DNA of 64,000 bases, taken from contig OX419761.1 in assembly GCA_948567375.1 (NCBI GenBank), positions 6,450,501 through 6,514,500 on the forward strand. Direction: 5' to 3'. This stretch comes from Lunularia cruciata. Its lineage: Eukaryota > Streptophyta > Marchantiopsida > Lunulariales > Lunulariaceae. The number at the start of each line of letters is the position of its first letter. The stretch's first letter is position 1. The notes under the pieces are model-generated. The model saw only the letters and a list, made by a program, of their open reading frames with translations, did not search any database and was not told the DNA's origin. This document shows, piece by piece, positions 22,980 to 34,264 of the stretch. Position numbers and translations under genes: made by a program.

Positions 22980-24190
22980 ATCAGATGAGGTCTTTCACAA
23001 TAACTCACCACCATAACCAAGTAATTTACAGAAGTCAATGTGGTCGTTGTGGTTAATAACAAATAATAGAGAAACATATTAGTGCATCTGGTATTCTATC
23101 CAATGATATAATCTATGGAGAAACATAATAAGAAGGTAACAGAGCAAAATAAGTCGAGAATTTCACGGTCCATCACCTGATTCTCTATCAGAGTTTGCAA
23201 ACAGGTCACATCCAATTCCTTGTATCTGTCCTTTTGCAGATCCTAGTCATATCCAGTCCTAGGAAACTTTGAATCACTCACAGGGGGTCTCTAAAGTTTG
23301 ATCCACTGACAGACCCATCTTCGGACGCAGATCCTGCATGAGAATAGGTCTTCTGATCTATAGACCTTTAGATAGGCAAGACCTGATTGCAGCTAAAAGC
23401 TTGTTCCTGTCTTCCTCTCCAACTGTGTTGGCAAGGCTTTCCGACTCCGGTACAGCCTCTTACAATGAAACAAGCTGCTCAAATCTATCATCGACTAGTA
23501 CTTATGATCCACAGCCCAGTTCCCTACCCGTCTACCCATGAGACAGCACGCTTGAGGGATTGTGAAGAGTCCTTCTTCAAATGGAGTTTCAAACTTTTCA
23601 TAAGGCTTTGTCAAGATTGGGTGAAAATGATGCCCACTTCATGGGAGTCAATGAAATGATGATTATAACTTCCCCCAGGTATCTCAACGTTTACCATTTA
23701 AAAGGAGATTCCCCCGGGGATTGAGCAAAGGATGAATGCAACTTGCTACGATCAAGATTAACGATAGCCATCCTTCCACAGTTCTATTGCCAGAACAATC
23801 TAGTGAAACTTGATTAGCGTCAACAGTACTTTGCAGCAACCAGAGTACTACCAAGATTCTTATACCAATCCAGGTTGCCACCGATGCCCACCACGTACAC
23901 CGCAGTTTTTTAATGCAGATGCGGGGTGTTTACATCAATTAATCAATAACGGTAAGTGTCACTTGATCATACGAAACAACCTATGCATACATCGCAACTT
24001 AAAAAGCTGAGAGTAGTTGTTGGAATCAGATTCGAAAGGATGATCGCTGGGAAGCATTCAAGCACGCTATCCCTTGACTGCGTAGAGCGAGAGGTGATCG
24101 CTGCTCGGTCACCCGCCTCACGCTGTGCCCTCTACACTATCTCAGCAGGCACTTCTCATCTCCATGGAAATGCCCACACGGAGACTCTAT
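22976..24190. repeat. R block copy C, truncated
   Basis: Tandem to copy B in the same orientation. Starts within the unit (ATGAATCAGATGAGGTC) and ends at GAGACTCTATAAACAG, about 240 bp short of the other copies' end. The ATATGTCC stem-loop is deleted (near 23,365). The minus-strand signal-peptide-like frame is at 23,881-23,684 (MATWIGIRILVVLWLLQS). Confidence 0.8.
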
Positions 24191-24786
24191 AAACAGATCA
24201 CATGGCTTTATAAACAAGGGCAGCTGCATCACTACCTCTGTGCTTGTCGCTCATGTGTACTACAATAGTAGATGTCACTAGTAGTGCATCTCGCCAGTTG
24301 CTGGTTTTCACTTTCCCCCTAAGTAAGTGGTGTTTAGATGCCAACATTGATTCGGTATGCCCACGTTAGTCCTTGTGGTGTTAGATGCCAACGTTGATTC
24401 GGTATGCCCGCACCAGTCCTTACACCCATGAGAAATTTTTTTAAGTCACAAAAGGGAGACAGGTACGGGGTAACAAGAAGCATAAGAAAGGAAACCCATG
24501 AAACCATGCAAAGATAAAACCTAAGAGGTAAAATGGGTAGATATACTTTCTTGCAATGGTCAAAGTGAACTGCCAAAGACTCAAGCTTGGATTAGTACCA
24601 AGGAAAGTCAAAAGTCCCTCCTCTATAAATGCTCGTAGTTAGATCAGTCAGCCTCGAATAACATAGGATCAGAGATCCTTATCAAGCTCTGGTTTCAGTC
24701 GAAATTAGTTTGCGCAGAGATGAACGCGCAAACTAATTTCGATGAAGTTGAAGGACCTTTTGCCGACGATGAACATGCCATATTAG
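24191..24786. other. no gene seen; breakpoint region
   Basis: Unique DNA between the R array and the inverted-duplication arm. Contains a local direct repeat (GATGCCAAC[AG]TTGATTCGGT at about 24,336 and 24,382) and a strong hairpin near the arm boundary, listed separately. Confidence 0.5.
24700..24741. other. perfect 16-bp inverted repeat (hairpin)
   Basis: CGAAATTAGTTTGCGC at 24,700-24,715 and its exact reverse complement at 24,726-24,741, separated by a 10-nt loop. It lies about 45 bp outside the left edge of the inverted-duplication arm and is absent from the equivalent place beyond the right arm. Confidence 0.85.
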
Positions 24787-24989
24787 TCATCTTAGTCTTG
24801 TTTACTGCTACTCGAGTAAAGATGTCAAACACCACTCAGTTGCCGGTCAGTTGATATCTGTTACTATTATGTGTTGCCCACCATCCATTCGTGTGTCTAG
24901 TTGTTACTATTGTGCCTTCGATTCAGGTTACTATTGTGCCTTCGATTCAGGTTACTAGTTGTTGTCAAAACCCGTGAACGGTCGCAAAG

Positions 24990-27750
24990 TACGAGAAATG
25001 CTCCCTAGTGAACGTCAGTTTGGTATTGGTGGAGCTCTTCCGTGGAGATAAAATTCTATGAAGAGATGTAAAGAGACTGTCCAAATTGGAGCCTATTCAC
25101 TGTCAGATCGTCTGTATCTCTGTTTTACCGCGTTTGGATGTTAAGAGTTCGATTACGGTGACAACCGTCCCACCACTTCTCCACCCTGTTTTAAATCACA
25201 AAGAAGATTATTTTCACACTCATTCTAGAGACAACAGAATCTAGGGCGGGTGCTTGTCGCCTTATGTCGCTATTGATAGAATGGATAATGGACGGAAAGC
25301 ACGATCCAAAAGTAAGTGACATGCTGGGTTATTAAAGAAAGGTACACATAAGAATGCTGTCAGTCAAGACTTGTATACTCATGTCTCAGTAATTGGTCGA
25401 CGGAGTAATATCATACTTGCACAAGATGGGAAGGAAATCCCTCAATTCTTTTCTCCTGACTGTTGGTAAAGTAGTAAAAAAGCACCAACAAGGGGTAGAC
25501 GTCCACCTAGAAGTTTTCCTTTTATGAAAGAGTTATCTCATATGAAAAGGAACAGGATCTGGGCAGCTCATTGACTAGTAAGAAGTTTGCATCGCTCCAG
25601 CACGACGGTTCGGTCGCAAAGTCAATAACCTCTTTCAACCATACAAATAAGGCTTCTTTATGTAGAAGTTATCTACACCATCATTGACACCTGAGGAAAT
25701 GCGCTGGGGATGTAACCTTCAGCTTGGCACTCATTAACCGAGTAGTACATGGTTTAACTTAGCAGTAACTGTTTTCTTTTGCTCTTAATCAAAGCAGACA
25801 AATATTGTCTGAAGCTAATTTGAGTGTAAGAACCCTCGAGTTGTAGACTTCTACCCTAGATTCTTACAGAATTAGATTCTGAGATATCAATACCAGGAAC
25901 GCGCGCACTGTGCAATCCCCCTCCCTGCACCTTTTAACTAAGTCATTGCTGGCATAGAGTGATCCGGACTTGTACCTGGTACAAAATAGTGAGCTTTACA
26001 ATTTCTTGTTGGGTTAGCTCCTCTGGCATTGCAAGCTTGGATGGGTGTTCCTTCTGGATTGGAGTCATGGAGAGGAGAGCTACTGAACTGTTCTATTGTC
26101 TCAAGTTGACAGGTCAATCATCTGCTTTCCCCCGTTTTGTTAGCCTCGTAGTGGATATCCGCATGAATCGTCAGTTCATGCTTCGATCTCCTATAAAGGA
26201 AGGGCGAGCGACATGGTCATCATCGATCTAAATTATTCGGGAGAAAGGAGACAGAAGCAGAATGCTGCAGCATCCGAGGACAGACATATGCCATAACCCC
26301 AAACTTTCTAGCTTATTAAGGGAACCTAGGGATATATAGCAGCGATCAGTGAGAAGTTGAGAAGGTGGAAGAGGAGACAATCCGGTGATCTTCAGTTTTC
26401 TTCTACTACTCTATGGGACAGGTAACTTATCTCAACGTGCAGTCCATGCACTCGAAAAGCTTCCTCAGAAGACTCTAAGTTGAGAGCGATTGACACGCTT
26501 GTGACATAATTGATTGTTCTCAGTTGTGTGCGACTCGATCTGATATTTAAAATTCTCAGGCATTCATTCCTTGGTTTCCGTTTCACACTATCTCTATCCG
26601 TTCGAAATTTGTCTGCCTCATGTCCCATAGTACTTAGGGTGGTTTCGCATGCGAAGGTTTGATAAATGGGTGCATAGGACAAAGTGGTTTGATCGTTCTT
26701 TTTCATGTAAATTTCTTTAAAGTTTGGTCAGCCTTTGTTACCGGCACACCAAAGCCTGGAGACTCGGTTCATTTCCTCGTGGACTTTCTCCCAATCTCCC
26801 CGGTGATCGCTGCACTCTGCTATATCCACCTGTAGTATCCCCTACGTATTGAGTTTAGAACGCACCTTCAAGGGTAAAAATTTCCTTAAGTGAGGACCTT
26901 GGAATCCTCCTTAGGAAAACCAACCAACTCCGGAGATTATTGATCTTTCTCGACCAATATAGACTAATCAGAAATTGCCTTGGCAATTGTCAGCTTTCGA
27001 ACAAGAAACTCGGTTGGAGAGGTACTGGCAGTCGCCCAGCTACTTCGGCACTTTGTGGGGCACTATCCTTCTAGCGTTTAGTGTTTAAGGACTTATGCGC
27101 CTATAGAACATGGCAGACAGGATAGAATATCCAGTCCTGTCATTCCTCGCGCTAGTCCACCTGTCATCCACTTACACTACACATCTCAATGCGTTTGCTT
27201 CACTTCCGAATGCATTTTCTTACTCGCCCGATCGTTTTCTCTACTTTTAGTTTCAAAATGTAACCTCTGTTTTTGCCTGAAAACGCTTCCGTTCACGGCA
27301 TCTACTGTAGAATGGTATGCATCATGTATGAAATCATGCTGCTCATGGAATGGATCAATTTTCGCTTCTGCTTTGTATCGATATCGCTTATGTTCCGCTC
27401 TGTATTACTTGCTTAGGTCAGTTGGACTTCAGTTTGCCTCTGTTCATGTTCATGTTCAAGCCTGCATTTCGTTGCTTTCATATGCATGTTCGGTTCATAT
27501 GGGGTGGGTCCTGACTCCTGAGTGGGTTCTGAATCCCGCGTTTGATGAAGGGTTTCTACTACCGCTTCAAATCTGAACCAATCAAAAACTCACATGGAAA
27601 TCAGCCCTTAGCAACAATATGACGTCAACCATCACATGGCTAGTCAAATCTATTGAAGCCTTGCGGAATCCTCTCCCAGGCCACAAGCTGTTCCATGTGA
27701 AAATAATCCAGCTCTTGTGCAGACTCAGTTAGTGCGTTCTAACTAGTTGT
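24990..27750. other. upstream region of left HNL copy, no gene supported
   Basis: Present in both arms. Frames at 25,959-26,231, 26,392-26,706 and 27,328-27,576 are also open in the right arm, but most differences between arms change the amino acid, so I see no sign of selection on a protein. Treated as non-coding upstream sequence. Confidence 0.55.
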
Positions 27751-27754
27751 ATCG

Positions 27755-27762
27755 CTATATAT
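27755..27762 (+). promoter_or_regulatory. candidate TATA box, left HNL copy
   Basis: TATATATT about 138 bp upstream of the predicted ATG at 27,900. The same motif sits at the same place in the right arm. No other promoter element is claimed. Confidence 0.35.
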
Positions 27763-27899
27763 TACTTATGCTTGACTCGAGAAAGATGTTCGGGGATAGC
27801 TCCCGACTTGTATTTGAAGATGATAAGGTAGTTGCCAATTTGTAAACCATTTGTAAACCAAAGTTGATTACTTTTATTTTCTGGAAGTGCAGTGTCACA

Positions 27900-30800
27900 A
27901 TGGACATACTGTCAAGCAGTTCTAGCCCACGGGATTCTCTATCTTCCCGCCAAGAGAACATCAAGGTATGTAAGTGCAGACCTGAGTATGAGGAATAACT
28001 TCTATCGATTACAGATGTTGATTAGATTCCGCCACAATGATTTAGCTCTTTTGAAAAACTTCGAGATACTCGGTTATAGGCTTCAATATTGTCTTGGTCA
28101 AGTAGCATTTCAGGATAAAATAACCGGTAGGTTGTCGTACGAATAGATAGTATTGATCTCCCGTAGGAAAGTACCAGACGTTGTCTCACAGAGATTTGTG
28201 AGTGTTTGAAACTAAACCTTTCAATTCATAACATTTTGTCTACGTTTGCAGCGGATCGATTCACAGACAACACCGATTCATCGATTCACCGACAACCGTT
28301 CTCAAGAGTCGGACCTGGGTATCAGCAAGGTAAAGCTTAAAGTGACTCAAAATCAAGGAAGAGGCATGTGCCAGAATGTCAGCTGATGGTTAACAATTAC
28401 TTGCTTGATTACCTTTCAAGCTCACTGTCTCGGTGACAAATTTATAGAGAGTAGGAGGCTCTTGTGTTTTGAAATTGCTACACTTCTAATTGTCTGTCTT
28501 TGTCCATTTTTCAGTTGAGCGATTCCGTGTTCCTAGTGTACGATCCAGAAGTACCGCAGGTCGACGTTGTTTTCTTCCATGGCCTTCAGCATGAGCATAC
28601 TGGTGAGCTAGATGTGCACCTTTCAACTTGGACGTGCAAAACTGACTCGAAGACAATCTGGCCCCAACAATGGCTTCAAGAGCATCGCGCGCGAGTGTTC
28701 TTCATCAAATATGATGCAAGTTTCCAGAAAACTAACTCGACGGGGAGAATGGATTTGACGACAATAGCTGAAAATCTATGGAGAGAACTCGGTTGGGTAT
28801 TCCGCAAAGCAAAAGAACCGTCGAACAATTTTCGACCAATTATCTTTATCGGACATAGTAACGGGGGTCTCGTTATTAAAGAGTTATGCATTCACGGGGC
28901 AGAGCGGGCGTTGATTGCATCTAAAGACAGATTTGAACACAATTTGCTAAGAAGCATTAAAGGAATTCTGTTTTGTGGAACTCCCCATGTAGGGTCGAAA
29001 ATGCTTGCTGGCATGGCAAAACAAATCATGAGCAAGAGTCCTTTGTTGCGATTGGTTGAGTTGTTGAGCACCGAGGGGGCCAGGCTAAACGAGAAATTCT
29101 GCATATTGGCGAGTACAGCAGATTGGGAGAGTATTGGAGAAGCTTGTGCTACAGACATGAAAACGAGCGGATTCCATATGGTATATTATAATCTACAGAA
29201 ATTAAAGTCCGATTTAATGAACGAATTTTATACTTCTTATAAGAATAAACTCCCTACTAATTACCAAATAAGAAATGCGTTTTTAATGATTTTAATGATC
29301 CAATTTTCGCAGGTTGTCTCGCTTGAGAGTACTATTTCCTGCATATTTTCCTGTGGTTTAGTATAAGACAGACAATGCGAGGTCTATCTTAAGTATTCAT
29401 GTTTAAATCTTGGATGTGTAGGTCGCAGGTGGAATCTCAAGCCAGATGATTGTAGAAGAAGCATCTGCACGGTTCGGACCAAATCACATCACGGTGGCTG
29501 TAGATCACTTGTCATTGTGGAAACCAGAGAGCAAACAATCTAACATGTTCCGGCACTAAGTCCAACTGATCAACGTGATCTACCATGCTAACGAACAGCA
29601 GCAACAGGTATTGGACTTCGTTCATATGTGTTGTATGCTCTGAATGACATCAGAAAACACGACCTGTGTGCACAGTTTTAAATTCCACTTCCCTCGAACT
29701 TTTGTTGCAGGTGCAAGTACTACAGCCCCCTGTGCAACTACGCAATGCCATACAAGGCGGAGGCAAGCAGTCTCAGGGAACCTAGTAGGTACCGAGTCGC
29801 GTCTGGAAACCATTATGGGGGAAATTGAGCAGGGGGGTTCGTTTATTGGGTTTTGTGGCATGGGAGGAGTTGGAAAGACCACCCTTGCAAAGTTGCTCTA
29901 CAATAAGATCAATGCCCGATTTGAATACGCTTGTTTTGTGGAAAAAGTGAAGGAGATTCCAGGGGACAAGAGAGAGGTGAAGAATGAAGTCTGGAATCAC
30001 ATAAGTCCCGATCTTGGAGGTGATTACAAGGAAAGCCGATGGGATGAGATACTGGGGAAGAAGCTCCTTGTCATCTTTGATGATGTCGAGAAAAGAGAAG
30101 ATGAAGAGTTGTTTCGTAGTCACAAGCCGAGATGAAGGGCTTTTCAATCTATTCAGTGACCACATATATGTCTGTCGAGTACCAGTTTCGGGGAGTGAAG
30201 ATGCAAGACAACTGTTCATTATACATGCGTTTCCAGGCAATAATGAACCTCCAAATGAGTTGAAGGAGATAGTAGAAGAAATGGTGGGAAGATTTGATGG
30301 ATTGCCCCTGACCCTAGAAGTGATAGGAAGGCCAGTGAGAGGGGAAACAAACAGACGGATATGGTAAGAAATTTCCAAAGCTCTACAAGCAGTAGACTTA
30401 AGAAGCCATTTGAGTGATCTGGAGTATGTATGGGGTAAGCTAAGGGTGAGTATCGACAATCTTGGAACAGAGGAATTGGAAATGTTTCTTGAAACGGCGA
30501 CCATATTTACAAGCCCCGGTGACTTTAAATGTTTTTGGCATGCGTCTCAATTCGTCCTCGGACCGTTGGTTTAGCTCTGAAGAGGTGCTGACGGCGTGGT
30601 CATCCATGGACGGCTCTGCACACAACAAATGGCAAGCCTTGATAGACAGATCTCTTGTATACAGTGGGGAGATGGATGACAGGTGGCGGGGTGGGTTGGT
30701 ACCACGAATGCACGAGCATCTCCGAACTTTGGGCATCATAATTGCACTGGAGAAAGGTAGAATCATTGCGGGCAATCCACTGGATGGTAACTATAAGGTA

Positions 30801-32490
30801 TTTCCTGTTTTCTTTACAAACTCTTCCTTTTCCTTCAGCAATTCATTTTTCCCAACCAAATGAGATATATTTACCAGTTACGTTTCCTAAATCTGAGTTC
30901 ATTTGTAAATCTAAACTGGAAGGGAGTCCGAAACACAGTTGTTGAGGTGAACATCATCGGGAACTTTTAGCCATCGTACTGGTTGTAATTTTGGGAGTCA
31001 TACAATCCATTCTCCTCCAACAAGGAGAAACTTTGAAGCGGTGGTGCTAAAATAGGGTTCGTCTTGTATAAGTGCTTGATAGTTAGGCATGAAGCCCTGG
31101 AGTTGCTTTATACACAGCACGATGGACGGACGCGCTTGAACTGTGACAATTTTAGTTCTACATTTCATTTATGATAATTTTAGTTTTCTACTTCATTTTT
31201 TAAGGGAGCTCAAGGGCTGGAGAAAGTGATTTTCCACCAAGTAGTAGTGGAAAATGAATATTTGAAGTATAATAAAAATTGCTGTGACTAGGAAAGACCT
31301 TGTAAAATGCGAGTAGCATCGAGCATTATGTCACGACTTGGAGGACTTCGCTACTTGGTATTCCGATATCACAGTCTCCACCAGCCGTGCAAAAGGTGTG
31401 CAAAGCGGCATCTTCAGTTGCCACCCAAAATTACCATGCTCAGTTGGGTTTTGTGCGTTCGACCTTGAATGAGTTGGTTGTTTTGCACGTAACGTCCTCT
31501 CATGTGCCCAGATTGAGGCAATTAAATCCTGCGCGTACAAGTTGTCGGGGAGTACAAAATTTTGAATCTTCGACTTGCTGCCACTGGATCTTCAACTTGC
31601 GGCCAATGGATCTGTCTCTTGCTACTCCAGATTCACTGCCGGAGTCCTGTGGACAACTTGTTCGCCTGCTGTTTTACGATGTGCCTAACCAGTCACTTCC
31701 GTATGCATGGGGGAACTTAGCTCAGTTGGAACTACTGCAGCTGATACATTGTGACGCAATTCAATCACTGCCGGATTCACTGTACAACTTCCTAAACTGC
31801 GGGAATTGCAAATTTCCAGGTGTGCGAACTTGCAGGGCCTGCCAGACGGTTCTGGAACCTCAACCAAGTTGGAGAAGTCATATTTACTCAAGTTAGAATT
31901 ACTGACGTTGGATGGATGTCCACAAAATTAGATCTCTGCCGAATTCCTTCTCGCAACTTCTCCATCTGAAGGAATTGAGGATCACTGAGTGTCCAGGGTT
32001 GCAGGCCCTTCCCAGCAGTATTGGAAACTTAGGCAACTTGGAAAGGTTAGTATTAAATGGGTGCGATAAACTGCAGACATTGCCGGAGTAGTAGGGGGAC
32101 TTCTTCCCCTGACGGGTTTGAGGATCATTGAGTGTTCAGGGTTGCAGGCCCTTCCCAACAGTTTCGGGTTTGAGGATCATTGAGTGTTCAGGGTTGCAGG
32201 CCCTTCCCAACGGTTTCGGATACTTAGGCAATTTGGAAAGGCTAGTCTTAAATGGGTGCGCGAAACTGCATACATTGCCGGAATTCGTTGGGGGACTTCT
32301 TCGCCTGAAGGGTTTGAGTATGGACTGGTGTCCAGGGTTGCAGGCTCTTCCCAGCAGTTTCGGAAACTTAGGCAACTTGGAAGAGCTAGTCTATATATAT
32401 ATAGGTGCGAGAAGAGCTAGTCTATATATAGGCGCGAGAAATTGCAGTCATTGCCGGTATCGTTGCGGGGACTTCTTCACATGAAGAAGT
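27900..32490 (+). pseudogene. HNL-class (hydrolase-NB-ARC-LRR) immune receptor, left copy, broken
   Basis: Exons by comparison with the right copy: 27,900-27,965 (MDILSSSSSPRDSLSSRQEN), 28,252-28,329, 28,515-29,180 (hydrolase, GHSNGG), 29,422-29,607, 29,711-30,797 (NB-ARC, GMGGVGKTT) and 31,205 onward (LRR). All consensus splice sites are kept. Lesions: TAA at 29,557-29,559 in exon 4; a 41-bp deletion at about 30,112 in the NB-ARC exon between short AGTTG repeats; TGG/TAA at 30,365; one extra T near 30,535; and many stops in an LRR exon with far fewer units. The NB-ARC receptor cannot be made. The first four exons could still give a hydrolase-only protein of about 315 residues. The MHD-like motif is MHE. 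Confidence 0.9.
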
Positions 32491-32579
32491 CACATCTCTT
32501 AGGTGCGCTAGAGAAAATTTCTCATATAGACTCTGTTGGGGCTTAGTCCCGTGTTACCTTTTTTTCCTCTCCCTTGTAG

Positions 32580-32790
32580 GTTTGATGGGGTCTTCGTATC
32601 CTTCATTTTTCTTCCCAGGTTATCTTACCCATTTCAATAGGACGTTGTGTATCAACATGCTACTTATTAGAATACACTTTCTAATGTTTGATGGGGTCTT
32701 CGTATCCTTCATTTTTCTTCCGCGGTTATCTTTTTCCCATTTCAATAGGACGTTGTGTATCAACATGCTACTTATTAGAATACCCTTTCT
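32580..32790. repeat. tandem duplication, 2 x 106 bp
   Basis: GTTTGATGGGGTCTTCGTAT starts units at 32,580 and 32,686, almost identical to each other. Lies between the left HNL copy and the transposase remnant. Confidence 0.9.
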
Positions 32791-32867
32791 AATAGTATGT
32801 GTTTGTGCAGTTTTGCGATTTAGTGTTTCTTGCATCGTATTTATTTCTCAGTGAGGCCTTGAAGACG

Positions 32868-34070
32868 ATGTTGAAGCGAGAAGCAACCCACAGAAGTCGA
32901 GAAGCTGAAGTGATAGAGTGGATTTACGGTAATGGTGGTGGTGTTCCTACTCGGGCAGTGAAGAAATTCAAGCTTCTGTCAGGCATAGTGTGGACTTGGT
33001 GGGCCAATCACGGTGGTATTATTGACGCTTTGTCTAGTGACCTGACAAGGAAACGTCTAAGCGGCAGTGCTCGCAAAGGCATCTTCACTGAATTTGATGA
33101 ACAAAGTCTCTGATATGATAATGAATCTGAGAGTTGCAAAAGAGCACGTAACCTGAGAGACGATCTGCCACATCGCCGAAGAAAATGCCAAACAAGAAAA
33201 CATTAGAGAGGAGAATTTCAAAGTTTCAGATGGTTGGCTGACAAAGTTTATGGACCAAAATTGGTTCTCATGTTGTAGAGTTACAAATTTGGCCACACTT
33301 TCTGATGAAATACTGCTGAGTCGCACTTTTGAATATATGAAATACTTGAGCAATTTTTTAAAAACATACGCCTTATCCAATACGATATTGATGGATGAGA
33401 CTGTTTTGTATCTAGAAGATCCTTGGCAAACAATAATCTGACATAACAGGAGTCTTGTCAAAAACTATTGGATTTGCATCAATGAGAATAATTGGTGTGC
33501 TTGCCGTAGAAGTAGATGGAAGCAAAGTGATGCCACTGGTGATTATTACAGGCAATGATTCACCTCTCCATAAAAAGCATGGTCTATGGGTGGTTTATCA
33601 AAACAAAGCATGGATTAACAAGGGACTGCTGATTTCATGGATGAAGCTGATATTCCCACTTGTTGCTGGGGATCTTCAAGGAAAGCTAATGGTATGGGAT
33701 TTTTACAGAGCTCATATTTTGAATGATGTGAAGTCCTACATGAAAAATTGAAAAAAAGTTCAACAGATATTCTTGGCAGACTGACTCCTTACGTACAAGT
33801 TTGTGATATCAGAATTTACAAGTGATTTCAGGATAATCTAACTCCTTTGATTGAGGCTTGAAAGAAATCAGGCAATATTGAGCTTACTCGAGGAGGTAAC
33901 CCAAAACCTCCAAAAGAAGAAATAATCTGCGATTGGGTAAAGACAGGATGACGAAACACTCTCAAGTCAGTGATTCAGGAATCAATTGTTCGAGCTGGTT
34001 TTCATTACAACTTTGAAGAATGGCACATTAAGCGCCACGATATTTATGGGTCCCCGGTTAAAAGAACTCT
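32868..34070 (+). pseudogene. pogo/Tigger-type transposase, decayed
   Basis: A DDE transposase of the Tc1/mariner-pogo group. From ATG at 32,868: a helix-turn-helix N-terminus (REAEVIEWIYGNGGGVPTRA), a second DNA-binding block (SDGWLTKFMDQNWFS), then the catalytic domain with ILMDETVLYLEDP (first Asp), LVIITGNDSP, HGLWVVYQNKAWINKGLL, KLMVWDFYRAHI (second Asp) and TPYVQVCDIRIYK (third acidic position). Frameshifts and stops occur after EQSL, after QTII, at LTPYV and at IYK/FQD, so it cannot work. No terminal inverted repeats were found. It sits in the spacer of the inverted duplication. Confidence 0.8.
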
Positions 34071-34072
34071 AC

Positions 34073-34243
34073 ATCTCTAACCGAAATTAAGTAGTGGAGG
34101 AATTTGAAGTTCAGAACAAAGAACCCTGGATCTCTAACCAAAATGAAGTCGTGGAGGAATTTGAAATTCAAAACAAAGAACTTCGGATCTCTAACCAAAA
34201 TGAAGTAGTGGAGGAATTTGAAGTTCAGAACATATTCCTTGTA
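34073..34243 (+). repeat. 57-bp (19-residue) minisatellite at the transposase 3' end
   Basis: Three units start at 34,073, 34,130 and 34,187 (ATCTCTAACC), and each encodes a version of EVVEEFEVQNKELRISNQN. The frame of units two and three stays open. The period is a multiple of three. The repeat directly follows the transposase C-terminal motif HIKRHDIYG. Confidence 0.85.
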
Positions 34244-34264
34244 GACAACGAAATTAAAACGCAT

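Larger units (their letters stand above)
24787..32490 (+). repeat. left arm of large inverted duplication (HNL locus)
   Basis: The whole stretch is the reverse complement of 49,340-58,487 with scattered substitutions and small indels. Outer edge: GAGTAGCAGTAAACAAGACT is shared (24,79x and 58,46x), after which the two sides differ. Inner edge: the arms part inside the LRR region near 32,395, although LRR-like sequence continues to about 32,490. The arm is about 7.6 kb against 9.1 kb on the right; the difference lies mostly in LRR copy number. Confidence 0.9.

Noticed and set aside
34058-34264. Minus-strand frame with repeated VLNFKFLHYFI segments
   Set aside because: It is the antisense of the 57-bp minisatellite behind the transposase relic.
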